From assembly GCF_000247695.1 (NCBI RefSeq), contig NW_004624882.1, forward strand, positions 156,663 to 220,662: a stretch of 64,000 nucleotides of DNA. Direction: 5' to 3'. The translations under genes and the position numbers were made by a program. The notes under the pieces were generated by a model that saw only the letters and a program-made list of their open reading frames with translations, had not been told where the DNA came from and searched no databases. Source of the DNA: Heterocephalus glaber. Its lineage: Eukaryota; Chordata; Mammalia; Rodentia; Bathyergidae. This document shows, in pieces, positions 1 to 10,339 of the stretch. The number at the start of each line of letters is the position of its first letter. Within the stretch, counting starts at the first letter, position 1.

Positions 1-100
1 GTCTCACAAAGTTGCCCAGGGAGAATTTGAACTTGCGATCCTCCTGCCTCAGCCTCCCAAAATGTTGGGATTATAGGTACGCACCACTACACCTGGCTAA
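1..100 (-). repeat. B1/Alu-like 7SL-derived SINE, cut by the window edge
   Basis: Read on the minus strand this is the 7SL-derived SINE core. The plus strand shows the inverse order: 'gttgcccaggg', 'cctcctgcctcagcctccca', then 'gggattataggt' and 'ccactacacctggct'. Its 3' part lies outside the window. Confidence 0.85.
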
Positions 101-333
101 AGGGAGGTTTTTAGGACAAAAATGAGAATCCCATCATATATTTTGAAGTAATAATCCTTTGCCACAGTGATCAAGAACCACAGTGACATTGGTCCAAGCT
201 TGAACAGAGTTGCTGGGCAGTACTTGTCGCATAAGGTTGCAGTGGCCTTTGTGTAAGTTTGTGATCCTGGCAGACTCTTTTATGATGTTAACTATCAGCC
301 AGTTGTGCATAAAAACCCTTCCTTTATAATGGC
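101..333. other. Intergenic, no recognisable feature
   Basis: I see no repeat family, coding potential or RNA gene in this stretch between the edge SINE and the first L1 tail. Confidence 0.5.
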
Positions 334-349
334 CCCGTTTAATTTCTTT
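334..349. repeat. Target-site duplication, left copy
   Basis: The 16-mer cccgtttaatttcttt is repeated exactly at 752-767. It brackets the minus-strand L1 3' fragment, as expected for target-primed reverse transcription. Confidence 0.9.
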
Positions 350-751
350 TTTTTTGTATTAAATTCTTTTATTGGTACATTGTAGGTATACAACACAATT
401 ATGGGAATTGTACCTTTACATAATGCATCTTGGTTCTTATTTTTTCCCCATTCCTAGCCCTCCCTTCACGCCCTCCACCCTTCCCTATTTACAAAGACTT
501 TATTTCCATTTTTTCCATTTCTCATCATTTTTTCCTTTCCCTTCTTTCCTTTCCCCTGCCCCTCCCACTACCCCTACCCCTTTGGACCTTTTCTTCCTGT
601 TTTGCATTATCGATTATCCATTCTAATCATTGGTACATTTTAGGTATACAATATAATGACATTCATCATTGGAAATTTGCACCTTTACATAGTCTCTCTT
701 GGTTCTTATTTTTCACCCTTGCCCAGCCCTCCCTTCAACCCCTCCAGTCCT
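350..751 (-). mobile_element. L1 3'-end insertion with tandem 3' UTR segments
   Basis: The minus strand carries the L1 3' UTR of this genome: a G/A-rich polypurine tract, then 'gtatacctacaatgtacc', 'aataaaag' and an A tail (the poly-T near 350). The same 3' UTR end occurs twice. About 350-625 is complete. About 626-751 is a second, partial copy ending 'tgtaccaat' with no poly-A at the join. A perfect 16-bp TSD encloses both, so they arrived as one event. Short reading frames here are polypurine/polypyrimidine artefacts. Confidence 0.9.
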
Positions 752-767
752 CCCGTTTAATTTCTTT
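752..767. repeat. Target-site duplication, right copy
   Basis: Exact match to 334-349; closes the L1 insertion. Confidence 0.9.
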
Positions 768-1127
768 GTCTAGTTATTTTTGTTGAGGTTGACACAAGGG
801 ACTCCATGTTGATTCTGACAACTTTCACACCTTTAATCACATGTTCAGTTCCCCTGGCAAACAGCCCCCATCCTGGGGCTTTTCAGGATCCCAAGAGCTG
901 CCTCGTTCAAACAATAGATGCCTCCATCACGCAAGAAATTCCAAAGGATTTAGGAGCTCTGTGTCAGGAGCCCGAGTCAAAAACCAAATGTTAGAACAAA
1001 ATGTTCTTCTAGAGCCCCTGTCTCCAAAGGGTTGTAGGAGCCAGGGGCAGAGACCAAATATGTGTTTCTTACTCTATCACAATATCCCACAGTGGGGGCA
1101 GGCAGACCACTTGCAGGCCTATGACAG
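768..1127. other. Unassigned sequence, possibly an old ERVL-type LTR
   Basis: Phrases such as 'ggagccaggggcagagacc' and 'tatcacaatatcccaca' remind me of MLT2/ERVL LTRs, but I cannot align it with confidence. Short reading frames here have no recognisable domain. Confidence 0.25.
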
Positions 1128-1213
1128 AAAAGATACTCAACACCACTGGTAATCAGAGAGCTGCTAATTAAAATAAGCGTGATATTTCATGCCCTTCCAA
1201 TAGGCAAATGCTT
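1128..1213 (+). repeat. Old L1M fragment (ORF2 3' region)
   Basis: The segment 'atactcaacaccactggtaa' followed by 'aatcagagagctgctaatta' resembles the L1M stretch for 'atgctcaacatcactaatca...gagaaatgcaaatcaa'. It is interrupted by the younger L1 tail at 1230. Confidence 0.55.
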
Positions 1214-1229
1214 AAAAACCCACATTGAG
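1214..1229. repeat. Target-site duplication, left copy
   Basis: The 16-mer aaaaacccacattgag recurs exactly at 1477-1492. Confidence 0.92.
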
Positions 1230-1476
1230 AAAAGGTCCAAAGGGGTAGGGGAAGTGGGAGGGGAAGGGGAAAGGAAAAATTATGAGAAAAGGAAAAAATG
1301 GAAACAAAGTCTTTGTAAATAGGGAAGGGTTGAGGGCGTGAAGGGAGGGCAGGGGAAGGGGGAAAAATAACAGCCAAGATACATCATGTACAGGTACAAG
1401 CACCCAATGATAAATGTAAATGTATTGTATACCTAAAATGTACCAATAAAAGAATTTAAGCAAATAGTGTAAAAAA
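1230..1476 (+). mobile_element. 5'-truncated L1 3' end
   Basis: Plus-strand L1 3' UTR: 'aaaaggtccaaaggggta', the polypurine tract, 'gtatacctaaaatgtacc', 'aataaaag' and a short A tail. It is bounded by perfect 16-bp TSDs. The insertion is only about 247 bp and holds no ORF remnant. Confidence 0.93.
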
Positions 1477-1492
1477 AAAAACCCACATTGAG
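1477..1492. repeat. Target-site duplication, right copy
   Basis: Exact match to 1214-1229, immediately after the A tail. Confidence 0.92.
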
Positions 1493-1633
1493 GTAGGAGT
1501 GTAAGAAGTCCTGATTTAGGATCAATCGAATGGCCTTTTAGAGAGGCCAGCTTTGCCGCTGAGGGGAACACAGACTGGAAGTCCCAAAGAGAAGAGCACG
1601 GTGACATTTTCCTATAAAGTTAGAACATACACG

Positions 1634-1988
1634 TGTGACATGGTTTACATCAGCCTCCTGCACTCATAGGCGGGGCTTCTGAAAGGTGAATGGATTGTGG
1701 GGGCTTAGAGCTGACTTGCTGTCAGGAGGTGGGGTCTGGTCAGAAGGGGCGGGTCACTGAGGGCGTGGCCTGGAAGGGTTTCTCTCCCTCCCAGCCTCTC
1801 CCTTCACTCTCTGCTTTGGCCGCCATGCCTTGAGCAGCTTTTCTCTGCCACCCCGGTGCCATGCTGCTTCTGCCTTGGAGCCCGCCAACTATGGACTGAA
1901 ACCTCTACAAACTGAACCAAAATAAACTCCTCGGTTAAGCTGTAGGTGCCGGGTACTGTGTCTCAGTACAAGGAAAATGACTAAGACT
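1634..1988 (+). mobile_element. ORR1-like ERVL-MaLR solo LTR
   Basis: It has the family landmarks in order: a TG start with 'acatggtttacatc', 'aggaggtggggtctggt', 'gggtcactgagggcgtggcc', a pyrimidine-rich block, 'ctgaaacctctacaaactga', 'aaaataaactcc' (polyA signal) and a terminal 'gactaagac'. Rodent ORR1/MT LTRs share this layout. A clean 5-bp TSD was not found. No internal retroviral genes are present. Confidence 0.8.
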
Positions 1989-1989
1989 A

Positions 1990-2460
1990 TGCATGACCCC
2001 ACAATTCTCTTTCCTAGTGTATGCCCAAGAGATGGCCTGGCATATGAGCACAGGGAGGTGCACGCAAGAATAGTTACTGCAACCCAGTAAAGAGCAAATA
2101 ATAGAAACCAAATTAAGTGGCCACCTGTGAGACCCAGGTAAGTAAACGAGAATCTTCACAGAGTGGTAATAGTATACTGAGCCCTTAAAGGAACTACACT
2201 ACATGTGGGATAATGGTAGCAGTGAGTTATGCCAAAAGGAAGTTGTATAGGTATAATACGATCCTATTTATATAAAGCTTCTAAGACATACTATAGACAC
2301 ATATGTGGACTGAAATCTGGAAACCAGGTTGGAAATGATTCGCACGCACGTGCATTAACTTCACAATGGTGATTAGTTCTGAGCCGGGAGAAAGTTGGGG
2401 CATCATTCAACTAGGTTTCTCCTGTCTCTCTAATGTTTATTTTCTTTACAACAGAAAAGC
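1990..2460 (+). repeat. Old L1ME-type 3' end
   Basis: The text runs 'gatcctatttatataaag', 'ggaaaccaggttggaaatga', 'acaatggtgattagttctga' and 'gtctctctaatgtttatttt'. This is the order of ancient L1ME 3' UTRs. Heavily diverged; boundaries approximate. Confidence 0.6.
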
Positions 2461-2984
2461 TATGGTAATAACCCAGCTTTGATAGAAGCACCCATGTTCA
2501 TGAAACTCTTTTCTGACACATCATAGTTTATCTTTCACTTCATTCCTAGTGTTAAATGTTACACGAAATGTTTATCAAATATTGTACATACATCGGGCTT
2601 TCTATGAGTCCCACACTCTTCTAATTGCTTTATGAATATTAATTTTTTAGCAATCAGTCTATGGCAAATTCAGGCAGTAGCTATGATGGGTACACAACCT
2701 GTTTTTCAGAACCTTTAGATCAGACATGTTTCAGAATTCAGACATTGTTGTACTTTTGCAAAGCAAAACAGCATATTGTAGAACTAATGCAAGGGCAGAG
2801 GGCAGCAGTTTCCCATCAAGACAGCTGTACTGTCAAAGAGACGGTTATTCTAAGTGGGGTAAAGAACAATCATAAAGATCTTCTGTATCATTCAGGTCGA
2901 GGTTTGGTCAAGGTCAAAGTTTTACTGTCAAACAAAATTAAAAAAGAAAAGCCTTTCAGAGGTTTGGGGATGTGAGAAATGTGA
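2461..2984. other. Intergenic, no recognisable feature
   Basis: AT-rich unique-looking sequence. One 104-codon open stretch (2661-2975) has no domain, no good initiation context and no splice signals that would support a gene. Confidence 0.5.
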
Positions 2985-3125
2985 AGGGTTATCATTCCCA
3001 TTTTGCAGACAAGGAAACCGGGGCTCAGGGAAATTAAGCAACTTAACCAAGTTCACTTCAAGTGGTGCAAGTAGACTTCAAGCCCAGATATTCGGACTCC
3101 TCAACTCCCTACTTTTAGCTGCTTT
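2985..3125 (+). repeat. MIR SINE
   Basis: The core 'cccattttgcagacaaggaa' is followed by 'gggctcagggaaattaagca', 'acttaaccaagttcac' and 'agcccagatattcggactcc', the MIR core and 3' arm. Confidence 0.85.
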
Positions 3126-3159
3126 ATGGTGCTGAACTCTGTCTCTGCAACTGTAAACA

Positions 3160-3290
3160 CAAGAAGCCCAGGGTATGTAATCCTGACAGTCTGGAGGCTG
3201 AAGCAGGAGGATTGCTGCAAGTTCAAACCCAGTCTGAACTACATGGCAAGACCATGACTCATAAAACCAAACAAAACCTCAAGGACAGGA
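3160..3290 (+). repeat. B1-type SINE
   Basis: 'ggaggctgaagcaggagga', 'gcaagttcaaacccagtctg', 'aactacatggcaagacca' and a degenerate 'aaaaccaaacaaaac' tail identify a diverged rodent B1. Confidence 0.8.
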
Positions 3291-3787
3291 TGTGCAGAGC
3301 CTTAGGGAGGATCTGGAGCTGCTTCCCACCCTCAGCATGTGTCAGGCTGGAGTCCAGGATGAGCTCCTAATCTGAGTTGGCTTGACTACGTGTGTCTCTG
3401 GAGGACGCATTTGCACTCTTGCTCCAGACTGCAGGCTGAGGCCACAGCAGTGATGAGAGGAGTATTCCAGAGGTCCTGAGGGAACAGACCTTCTTCTTGG
3501 TGGCTGGGTGATGTGGGGCAGGGTATGAAGCAATCTAGGGCGCCTCGAGTTTCTGTCTTGGATGGTTGCTCTATTCATTGGGGTGAAGAAGGCAATGAGA
3601 TTTTTGAGCCCTCAGCCTTAGGAAGGTGGAAAAGGAGCAGTATGTAGGCTAAGAGGAATGGACCAGTGGGCCCTGAAGAACAATGATACCGTAAAGGTAA
3701 AGAGCAGCCTGTGCTGGGAGGTGGAAAGAAATGGCAAAAATAAAAAGGAGGAAAACCAGGAAGTAGAGGTGTCTCACAATACAATTG
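3291..3787. other. Intergenic, no recognisable feature
   Basis: No repeat or gene signal I can support. Two overlapping minus-strand open stretches lack domains and splice context. Confidence 0.45.
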
Positions 3788-3946
3788 TGGCCAGGTGTGG
3801 TGGTGCACTCATATAATCCCAGCTACTGGGGAGCCTGAGGCAGGAGGATCATGAGTTTGCAGCCAGCCAGGGGTATGTAGTGAGAGCAAGGCCTGCCTGA
3901 ACTACATAGTGAGACCCTGTTTCAAAAAACAAAACAAAAAAGTAGT
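3788..3946 (+). repeat. B1-type SINE
   Basis: Starts 'tggccaggtgtggtggtgca', continues 'taatcccagctactggggag', 'cctgaggcaggaggatcatg', 'gagaccctgtttcaaa' and an A-rich tail. It is longer than mouse B1, with an internal repetition around 'gtagtgagagcaaggcctgc'. Confidence 0.88.
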
Positions 3947-3997
3947 ACCAAGAGCTGTCATAATTTGGTTTCCTCATCAGTATACCCTTGAGTGGAT

Positions 3998-4085
3998 TTT
4001 GTTGTTTTGTTGTTTGTTTTTCAGTGCTAGGGACAGAGCCCAGAGCCTCATTCTGGCTGATCTACACCCCCAGCCTGCTAGATAT
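3998..4085 (-). repeat. ID-type (tRNA-Ala-derived) SINE
   Basis: A poly-T/TTTG tail is followed by 'cagtgctagggacagagccc', 'agagcctcat', a gap and 'ctgatctacacccccagcc'. This is the inverse of an ID element with an internal deletion. Confidence 0.7.
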
Positions 4086-4865
4086 TTTGATCACTTTTCA
4101 AACAATATTACTCAGTATGAACCCCATTTGGGTTTTTTGTTTGTTTGGTTGGTTTTTGGTTTTTTGCCTAAATTGAGGAATTTAGGAACAGTTCACTGGC
4201 AAAGTTCTAGATACCCATAGACCACATTTGTACATTTTGCTCTTTATATTTTTATATGGTTCCTATAGCATATATATGATGTATATATCATTTATATCTT
4301 ATACTGTATATTTATGATATCTGTACCTATCTGTAAGTATTTTACACACGTCATTATACTCTACAGCACTGGCAAGAAGTAAAGTTGCCCAAGCAGTTCT
4401 GGGTTCACACCTGAACACATTAAATTTTGGCCTCCCACTGCTCCTTCACTGCCAAATTGTTTGTCAACCCTGAGAAGAATCACCAGTTTAGGGCCCAGTA
4501 CAGAGATCCAAGTGCTCCTACATGAATGCAGGGCTTAGAGGATTTTATTTCAAGTGAGTTAAGGTCCAAGGCACTAGAAGCAGTGAGGAGTTTTGAGCTC
4601 TGTCGTCAGCAAGGGCAGGAGATAGTGATATGGAAATGGAGGTCGGGGGAGCTGGGGCTGGAGAGGGTGAACCCTGGGCACTGAAGTGAGAAGCCAGGAC
4701 ATAGGTGACAAACGTTGCCTATTTACTAGACATGCAGATATGTCTAGTAAACCTCTCTTCCTCATTAGCAGCTGGATTTCACTGAGCTTTACCTCAGCCT
4801 TAAACAGAGCAGGAAATTAACCAGATACTGATGAGGGAAAGCATGCTGTGGACCTGGGCCTTAGA
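4086..4865. other. Intergenic, AT-rich then unremarkable
   Basis: 4230-4320 is dominated by TATA/ATAT steps. The rest shows nothing I can assign. Confidence 0.45.
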
Positions 4866-5318
4866 GAGGGTGTGGCAGCCCCCTGCCCAGATGTCCACTA
4901 CCTTGTCCCCAGAACTTGAGTCTGTGTTTCACCTGTTAAAAGGGGACTTGGCAGGTGTGATGAAATTAAGAATCCTGCATTGGGGAGATGTATCGGAATT
5001 CCCCGAGTGGGCACAATGTCATCAGGAGCATCCTTGTAAGAGGGAGGCAGATGCGTGGAGTGGAAGAAGAGACTTGAGAAGCAGAGGACAGAGCTGTGTG
5101 TCACGGAACGCCGGCAGCCTCAAGAAATTGGAAACGTCAAGCAGATGGACTTCCCACTGCAGCTTCCACAAGAAATACAGCCCTGCCAATACCTTGATTT
5201 TTGCCCTGTAGGATTCACTTCAGACTTCCACCCTCCAGAACTGTAAGAGAATGCATCCTTATCACTTTAAGCCACTGAATTTGGGGTAATTTGTCATAGC
5301 AGCAACAAGAAACTCTCA
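4866..5318 (+). mobile_element. MLT1-like ERVL-MaLR LTR
   Basis: Landmarks in order: 'ggacttggcaggtgtgatga', 'aagaatcctgcattggggag', 'atcaggagcatccttgtaag', 'ccttgatttttgccctgtag', 'ccagaactgtaagagaatgc' and 'aagccactgaatttggggta', ending near 'agcagcaacaagaaa'. This is the classic MLT1 order. The 5' end is eroded. Confidence 0.85.
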
Positions 5319-5372
5319 GAGACAGGAAGTGGGTGATTGGTGATGAGTGTACCAAGCAAATTGTTGTGTGCT

Positions 5373-5490
5373 GAATCTTGATAGGCACTACCTTATTTGA
5401 TCCCAGCACAACACCTGCAGGTCAACTTCTCATTCCAGACATAGACATGAACTTGGAGTAAATAAGTGGCCCAAAGCCAGCCAGCCAGCC
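5373..5490 (+). repeat. MIR SINE fragment
   Basis: 'gcactaccttatttgatccc', 'cattccagacatagacatga' and 'taagtggcccaaagccagcc' follow the MIR consensus with substitutions. A short (CCAG)n run sits at about 5478-5491. Confidence 0.6.
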
Positions 5491-5698
5491 AGTGTCACCA
5501 GTGTTGAGTCTCTCTGAGCTCCTGCCCCTGTGAGACACTTACCACCGTAAGATGGAGGAAAGATTCCGAACAAGCCCCAGCTCTCTGGCTTGGACAGATA
5601 AGGGGAAGTCACTCTTCATTTCACTGGGATAGGAATTCAGGAAAAAAAGGTGAAGATGGGATTTCCCTGCAGTGGACAAGTGGCTTAGTGCATATTTA
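5491..5698. other. Intergenic, no recognisable feature
   Basis: Nothing assignable between the MIR and the B1. Confidence 0.4.
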
Positions 5699-5826
5699 AA
5701 TGTACAGTTCTTCTTCCTTTTTTTGGTTTTGGAGCCAGGGTCTGGCTTTGTAGTGCAGCCTGGCCTTGAATTCACCATGTAGCCCAGGCTGGCCTTGAAC
5801 TTGCCATGGTCTTCCTGGTTCAACCT
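5699..5826 (-). repeat. B1-type SINE
   Basis: Inverse B1: 'ggagccagggtctggctttg', 'agcctggccttgaattcacc', 'tgtagcccaggctggccttg', 'aacttgccatggtcttcctg'. The last (5' family) part is truncated. Confidence 0.85.
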
Positions 5827-5983
5827 CCTACAAATGCAAAGTTCTGGATCCAGGAGAGGGGCCAGAGACAAAAACTGAACAACAAGGTTCTATGTGGGTG
5901 GTAGACTCCACAGGAGTAGATAAAGTCTCCACAGAGACTAAAAGGAAAGAGAGCTAAGAGTGAAACTTCAAGCAAACCCAGCA

Positions 5984-6206
5984 TTGTTTTTTGTTTGTTT
6001 ATTTGCAGTGGTAGGGATTGAACCCAGGACTTCATCCACACTAGGTAAGCACTCTGCCACTGAGCTGCATCCACAGCCCCTTCCAAAATTTTTATTTTGA
6101 GGCAGGATCTCAGTAAGCTTCCCAGACTGACCTCAGACTTGCAATCTTCCTGCCTCAGCCTATTGAGTGGCTGGTATTACAAGGCGTATACCTCTGTGCC
6201 TGGCAA
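5984..6206 (-). repeat. B4-type composite SINE (ID + B1)
   Basis: On the plus strand the order is T-rich tail, inverse ID ('gattgaacccaggacttcat', 'ctctgccactgagctgcatc'), then inverse B1 ('ttttgaggcaggatctcagt', 'ctgcctcagcctattgagtg', 'tctgtgcctggc'). The ID-B1 fusion in a single unit is the rodent B4 architecture. Confidence 0.85.
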
Positions 6207-6231
6207 AACCCAATAGTTGAGGTATAAGTAG

Positions 6232-6678
6232 TGTTACAGTGTGCATCTAGTTGTTCTCCTCAAAGCTTCATGTGCTCATAGGTGGGACTTTGGGGCGGTG
6301 ACTGGATCATGAGAGTGCGATACTCTTCAGTGGATTAGTCCACTGATGAGTTTATACTTAAATGTGATGTTTGGAGGTGAAGCCTGGTTGGAGGAGGTGG
6401 GTCACTGGGGGCGTGGCTTAGAAGGGTCTATCTCCCTCCTCCTCCTTTGATTGTTCTCTTCTTCCTGTCACCATGCCACAAGCTGCTTCCCCTCTACCAT
6501 GTCTCTCTGCCATGGTACCCTACCTTGGAGCCAGCTGACTAAGCTGGCTGTAGGCTAGCCTACAGTCTACAGTAGAGCGTATAGAGACCTCTGCAAACTG
6601 TGAATCAAAATAAATCTCTCCTCCTTTAATTTCCAGGTACCAGGTATTGTGTTTAGTGCTGAGAAAGTAACTAAGACA
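6232..6678 (+). mobile_element. ORR1-like ERVL-MaLR solo LTR with 5-bp TSD
   Basis: Begins TGTTACAG and ends AAGACA. It holds 'ggtgggtcactgggggcgtg', 'gccatggtaccctaccttgg', 'aaaataaatctctcctcctt' and 'accaggtattgtgtttagtg'. The flanking 5-mers at 6227-6231 and 6679-6683 are both agtag, the TSD size expected for ERVL-class integration. It separates older sequence from the L1M tail that follows. Confidence 0.9.
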
Positions 6679-6683
6679 AGTAG

Positions 6684-6915
6684 AAAGAAAAATATCTGTA
6701 GCATTATGCTCAGTGAAAGAAGCCAGACCAAAAAATACTTTATATTCCATTTATATGAAAAGTCCAAGAGTAGGCAAATCCATAGAGACAGAAAACAGAC
6801 TAATAGTTGTTGCCAGGAACTGGGGGCTGGGTATAAATGGTGAATGACTGCTAATGGGGCCATGGTTTCTTTTTGGGGTGATAAAAGTGTTGTAAAACTA
6901 GATAGAGGTGACAGA
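6684..6915 (+). repeat. Old L1M 3' end
   Basis: 'gctcagtgaaagaagccaga', 'attccatttatatgaaaagt', 'agttgttgccaggaactggg', 'tttctttttggggtgataaa' and 'actagatagaggtg' follow the L1M ORF2-end/3' UTR consensus. Confidence 0.85.
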
Positions 6916-7600
6916 CACACGCAACACTCTTAATTCAGGAGGCGCTGAATCATTCACTTTCAAATGGGTACTGTGGTATGAATTTCTGCTCTGTGGGAAA
7001 GTAAAGAGGTGTTTCAATTGACTTAAAAACTGTGTGCTAGGGATGAGAGAAAAACCTGAAGAATGACATGAAAAAGTCATGTGATTTCTCCAGTTTTGTG
7101 CCAAGTAACAGGTATAAGTCAGAACACTGTTCCATGAGACATAGTTTGTGAGATGCTTTTTCTGTGAATGAAGCCTTGTTCTGGCAGGGTACAAGTCAGG
7201 GGCCTTCTTTGGCCATGATGCATAGCAGTCATCCATGGAGCTTCAATACAAAGTGACTTTTCTCTGATCTACATGAAGCACATTTTCATAATGAACATTT
7301 GTGAAGCAGCCAGCATTTTCTAGGTCACTGGGAGATATGAAACAGATCAGAAATGGATATTACATCGCATGCTAGGAAGTAAGAGAAGAGGTGTACATGA
7401 TGAGTAAAGGCAGGTGAGAATTAGGGTAGTGATAAAATACAGCTACCAGTAGGATGGTGCAGGAATTGAGGGAAAAGATGATCAGCACATGGAGGAGTCC
7501 TGCTTGGGCTCAGCTCTCTCAGGTGGACAGAGTTGGCAAATGGAAGTGGCCCAGACAGGCACTCCAGAAAGAGAGAACAGTGTGAGGCAGGACATCCCAC
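6916..7600. other. Intergenic, no recognisable feature
   Basis: Unassigned sequence. Open stretches on both strands have no recognisable domain. Confidence 0.4.
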
Positions 7601-7619
7601 TGGGTATGGGAAACACGGT

Positions 7620-7770
7620 GTAGATCCATCTGGCAGCTTCTCAGAAATGGCTGTGTGTATGAATCACTCGGGGCCAAGCCCAGCCCAGTGGAATCAGAAT
7701 CACTGGGAGTGGAGACCCAGACATCACTGTTGTTGTTTTAAAGCTCTCCAGGGGTGATTCTAGTGTAGCA
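7620..7770 (+). repeat. MER5-like hAT-Charlie fragment
   Basis: 'gaatcactcggggccaagcc' followed by 'ggaatcagaatcactgggag' and 'ctccaggggtgattctagtg' matches the MER5 internal order. Confidence 0.5.
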
Positions 7771-7844
7771 GAGTGGCGCCCACTAGGCCAGATCAGCTGT
7801 TCTCATTAGAGTGCAGGAAGCACTGTGGCTCAATTTGAGGGGTG

Positions 7845-8030
7845 ATGGTAGCAGCCACTAAGCCTATACTCAGACTTCAGCATGTGAAGGAATCTCCTTG
7901 AGAGCTCACTAAACAGATTCCTGGGGCCTGCTGTCAGTCTGGTCCAGTGAGTCCGAGATGGGGCACATGAACTTGTACTTATGTCAAAATGCTGCCATCG
8001 CTGGAACATGGGCTCAACACTGAGCATAGT
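7845..8030 (+). repeat. MER5A-like hAT-Charlie fragment
   Basis: 'cttcagcatgtgaaggaatc' with 'gagctcactaaacagattcc' and 'tggggcctgctgtcagtctg' resembles the MER5A family. Both ends are eroded. Confidence 0.5.
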
Positions 8031-8304
8031 GGATGTAAAAACTTTGACACAATGATAAAGGACCAGGAGAGGAAGATTTGCAAATGGCTTGCTTTCTTAT
8101 ACAAAAGGGGACTAAAGTGTTGGACTAGGAGAAAATCTATTGGCATTAGGGTGGCTGTGCCCTGAGATTTGCAAATAGCCCACAGAGTATCATCTTCCAT
8201 ATCCTGTAAGTCCTGATGGGGAGAAGGCTGTGAATCCCTAGGCCAGAATCATGAGGTCATGAAGCCGACTGATGACACAGAAATGGGGGGAGGGGCCGTT
8301 TCAA

Positions 8305-8420
8305 AAAGTTTCTATTGCTAAGAGAACAGCACCATAGACTGCCTAAGTTACAAAGAAAAGAGGTTTGTTTTAGCTCATGATTCTGGTACAAAGTTAAGGG
8401 GCTACATGTGGTGGTAGCCT
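8305..8420 (-). repeat. Possible MaLR/MT-like LTR fragment
   Basis: 'gtttctattgctaagagaac' followed by 'gaggtttgttttagctcatg' resembles the inverse 3' end of rodent MT/ORR1 LTRs. Only a piece is recognisable. Confidence 0.35.
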
Positions 8421-8731
8421 CAATGTGGGGAGCACTGATCCAGTACAGTCTGGCACATTCTCAGTCCCAGGGGTTTGGAATTCTTTATTTAGAAATGAAT
8501 TACCCTCTATGTAAAGAGCCACATAAATCACTTCCTCCCTCTCGTACTCAAATGTCACTTAGAGAGGCTAGCCAACGGGTACAAAAATAGAGTAATTGTA
8601 GTCTATAAATATTTATGATATATTTCAAAATAACTAGAGTCTGAAGGCTCCAACCCATACAAATGATTAATGTTTGAGGAGGTGGTAATGCTAATTACCC
8701 TGATTTAATAATGACATTGTGTACATTAATG

Positions 8732-8904
8732 GTTTAGACCTAAAATGTCCTCCAAAAGTCTTGTGTTCAGAGATGAGGCACTGTACTCATCAGTGAATTA
8801 ATCCATTGATGAGTTCATAGCTGAAAGTGCTGTTAGGAGGTGGAACCTGGCAGGAAGAAGTGGGTCACTGGGGGCATGACCTGAAGGTGTGTATTCTTGT
8901 CCCC

Positions 8905-8970
<66 letters not shown>

Positions 8971-9147
8971 CCTGGCTGCTATGGGTTGACCAGCTATTTT
9001 CTACCAGACCCTTTACCGTGATGTTCCTGCCTTGGAGTCAGTTAACCACGGATTGAACCCATTGAAACCATGAGCCAAAATAAAACTCTCCTCCTTTAAG
9101 TTGCAGATGTCAGGTATTTTGTCCCAGCAACAGGAAAGTGACCAATA
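8732..9147 (+). mobile_element. ORR1-like ERVL-MaLR solo LTR
   Basis: Contains 'aatggtttagacctaaaatg', 'atcagtgaattaatccattg', 'agaagtgggtcactgggggc', 'gccttggagtcagttaacca', 'aaaataaaactctcctcctt' and 'ccagcaacaggaaagtgacc'. A (CT)n microsatellite has expanded inside its pyrimidine-rich block. Confidence 0.85.
8908..8966. repeat. (CT)n microsatellite inside the LTR
   Basis: An uninterrupted run of CT dinucleotides of about 59 bp. The reading frame through it is an artefact. Confidence 0.97.
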
Positions 9148-9624
9148 AATACATGTATGAAGTATCCTACTGTACCTCTCCCATAAATATGTACAAATAT
9201 GATGTGTCAAAAAATAAAACATACTTCAAAAAATAAGAATTACAAGGCATTAAACACTCTGCTCCTTTTATTTCCCCCATAGAATTTATCACCACCTGAA
9301 AATAGGAGCCCTTAGGGATCTGAGTCAGGTTGGAAAGATGGGGTACAAGGATACTTTTTTGTGTCTAAGTTTTGCAGGATCATTTGTCTTAAGTTATTTG
9401 AATGTTTCTTTCATTTGTTTGTGATTAGAACTGCCAGAAAATACAGGCACATGGACCTCTATTCCCAAGCTAAGGACTTGCATTTCCAAAAGAAGCTGGC
9501 AAAGAAAGAATCCCATTATTATGGCTACTGCTGTATCCATACTCTAATGAGCCAGGTGTCAAGTGCCATAGAAACAGCCAGGAGGCTCAGTATACAACCG
9601 TCCACCTGATGAAATGGAATCTCT
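9148..9624. other. Intergenic, no confident assignment
   Basis: Around 9170-9230 the text 'taaatatgtacaaatatgat' may be a remnant of an old L1 tail. No other feature is visible. Confidence 0.35.
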
Positions 9625-9945
9625 TTATTCAGTGAACTTCAGAAACACAAGAAACAGTGGGATGTCTGAGGGAGCCCTGCCTTCTCAGCACTGTGTGCAG
9701 GTACTTGTAGTCCTCCTTCCATAGGTGGGACTGCATTAGAGGGGAGAGGAGCCACATGACTTGTTTTGGCCAATGAAATGCAGGCAAAAGTCTAAGCACT
9801 TCCTGGATAGTGTCTCCTTCCCTTCCCTTCCACAGGCCCCAGCAACACCTGTTGGGGCAGTGTGAGGTCCCCCGATGAGGTACTCCATTAGGCTGGTGAA
9901 TGAGGACTTCGAGATCAGCCTCAAATCCATGACCAATGGCCGTGT
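9625..9945. repeat. Unassigned ancient dispersed repeat
   Basis: Contains 'gagccacatgacttgttttg' followed by 'gccaatgaaatgcaggcaaa', a motif I know from old mammalian dispersed repeats, but I cannot name the family. A 116-codon minus-strand open stretch spans it without recognisable homology. Confidence 0.35.
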
Positions 9946-10339
9946 AGTGCATGCAAGAAATAATTAGAGCCACTGACATTTTTGAGTCATTTCCAGAGCG
10001 TGACCTTGCTTCTCCTGACTGCTAAAAAGATGAACCATGGAAGTGGGAGAAGATGTTTTTTAAGAGTCAGTAGAGGTGCAGCTTAGTAAATAGTGAGTGA
10101 CAGTAGAGCCATCTCTTCTGCATGGGTTCAAAATTCAAATTTGTAGAATGCCAACTCTTGCCAAAGGGCTGTGAGTAACCCACAGACATACTGCTTTGTT
10201 TGGTTAGGGTAGCATTCATTGAAATGTTTAAACAGGAAAGAGACAGAGTGGGTGTGTGTAATTAATCCTCCTCTTAGCTCATAGTCCCTGTTACTTACAA
10301 CAGCCTCACAGGACTCATGTATTTGCCTGAAGGTATTTG

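Noticed and set aside
350..751. Polypyrimidine/polypurine tracts as triplex or regulatory elements
   Set aside because: They are the standard L1 3' UTR polypurine tract, seen repeatedly (1230, 37828, 41196, 53448, 57970).
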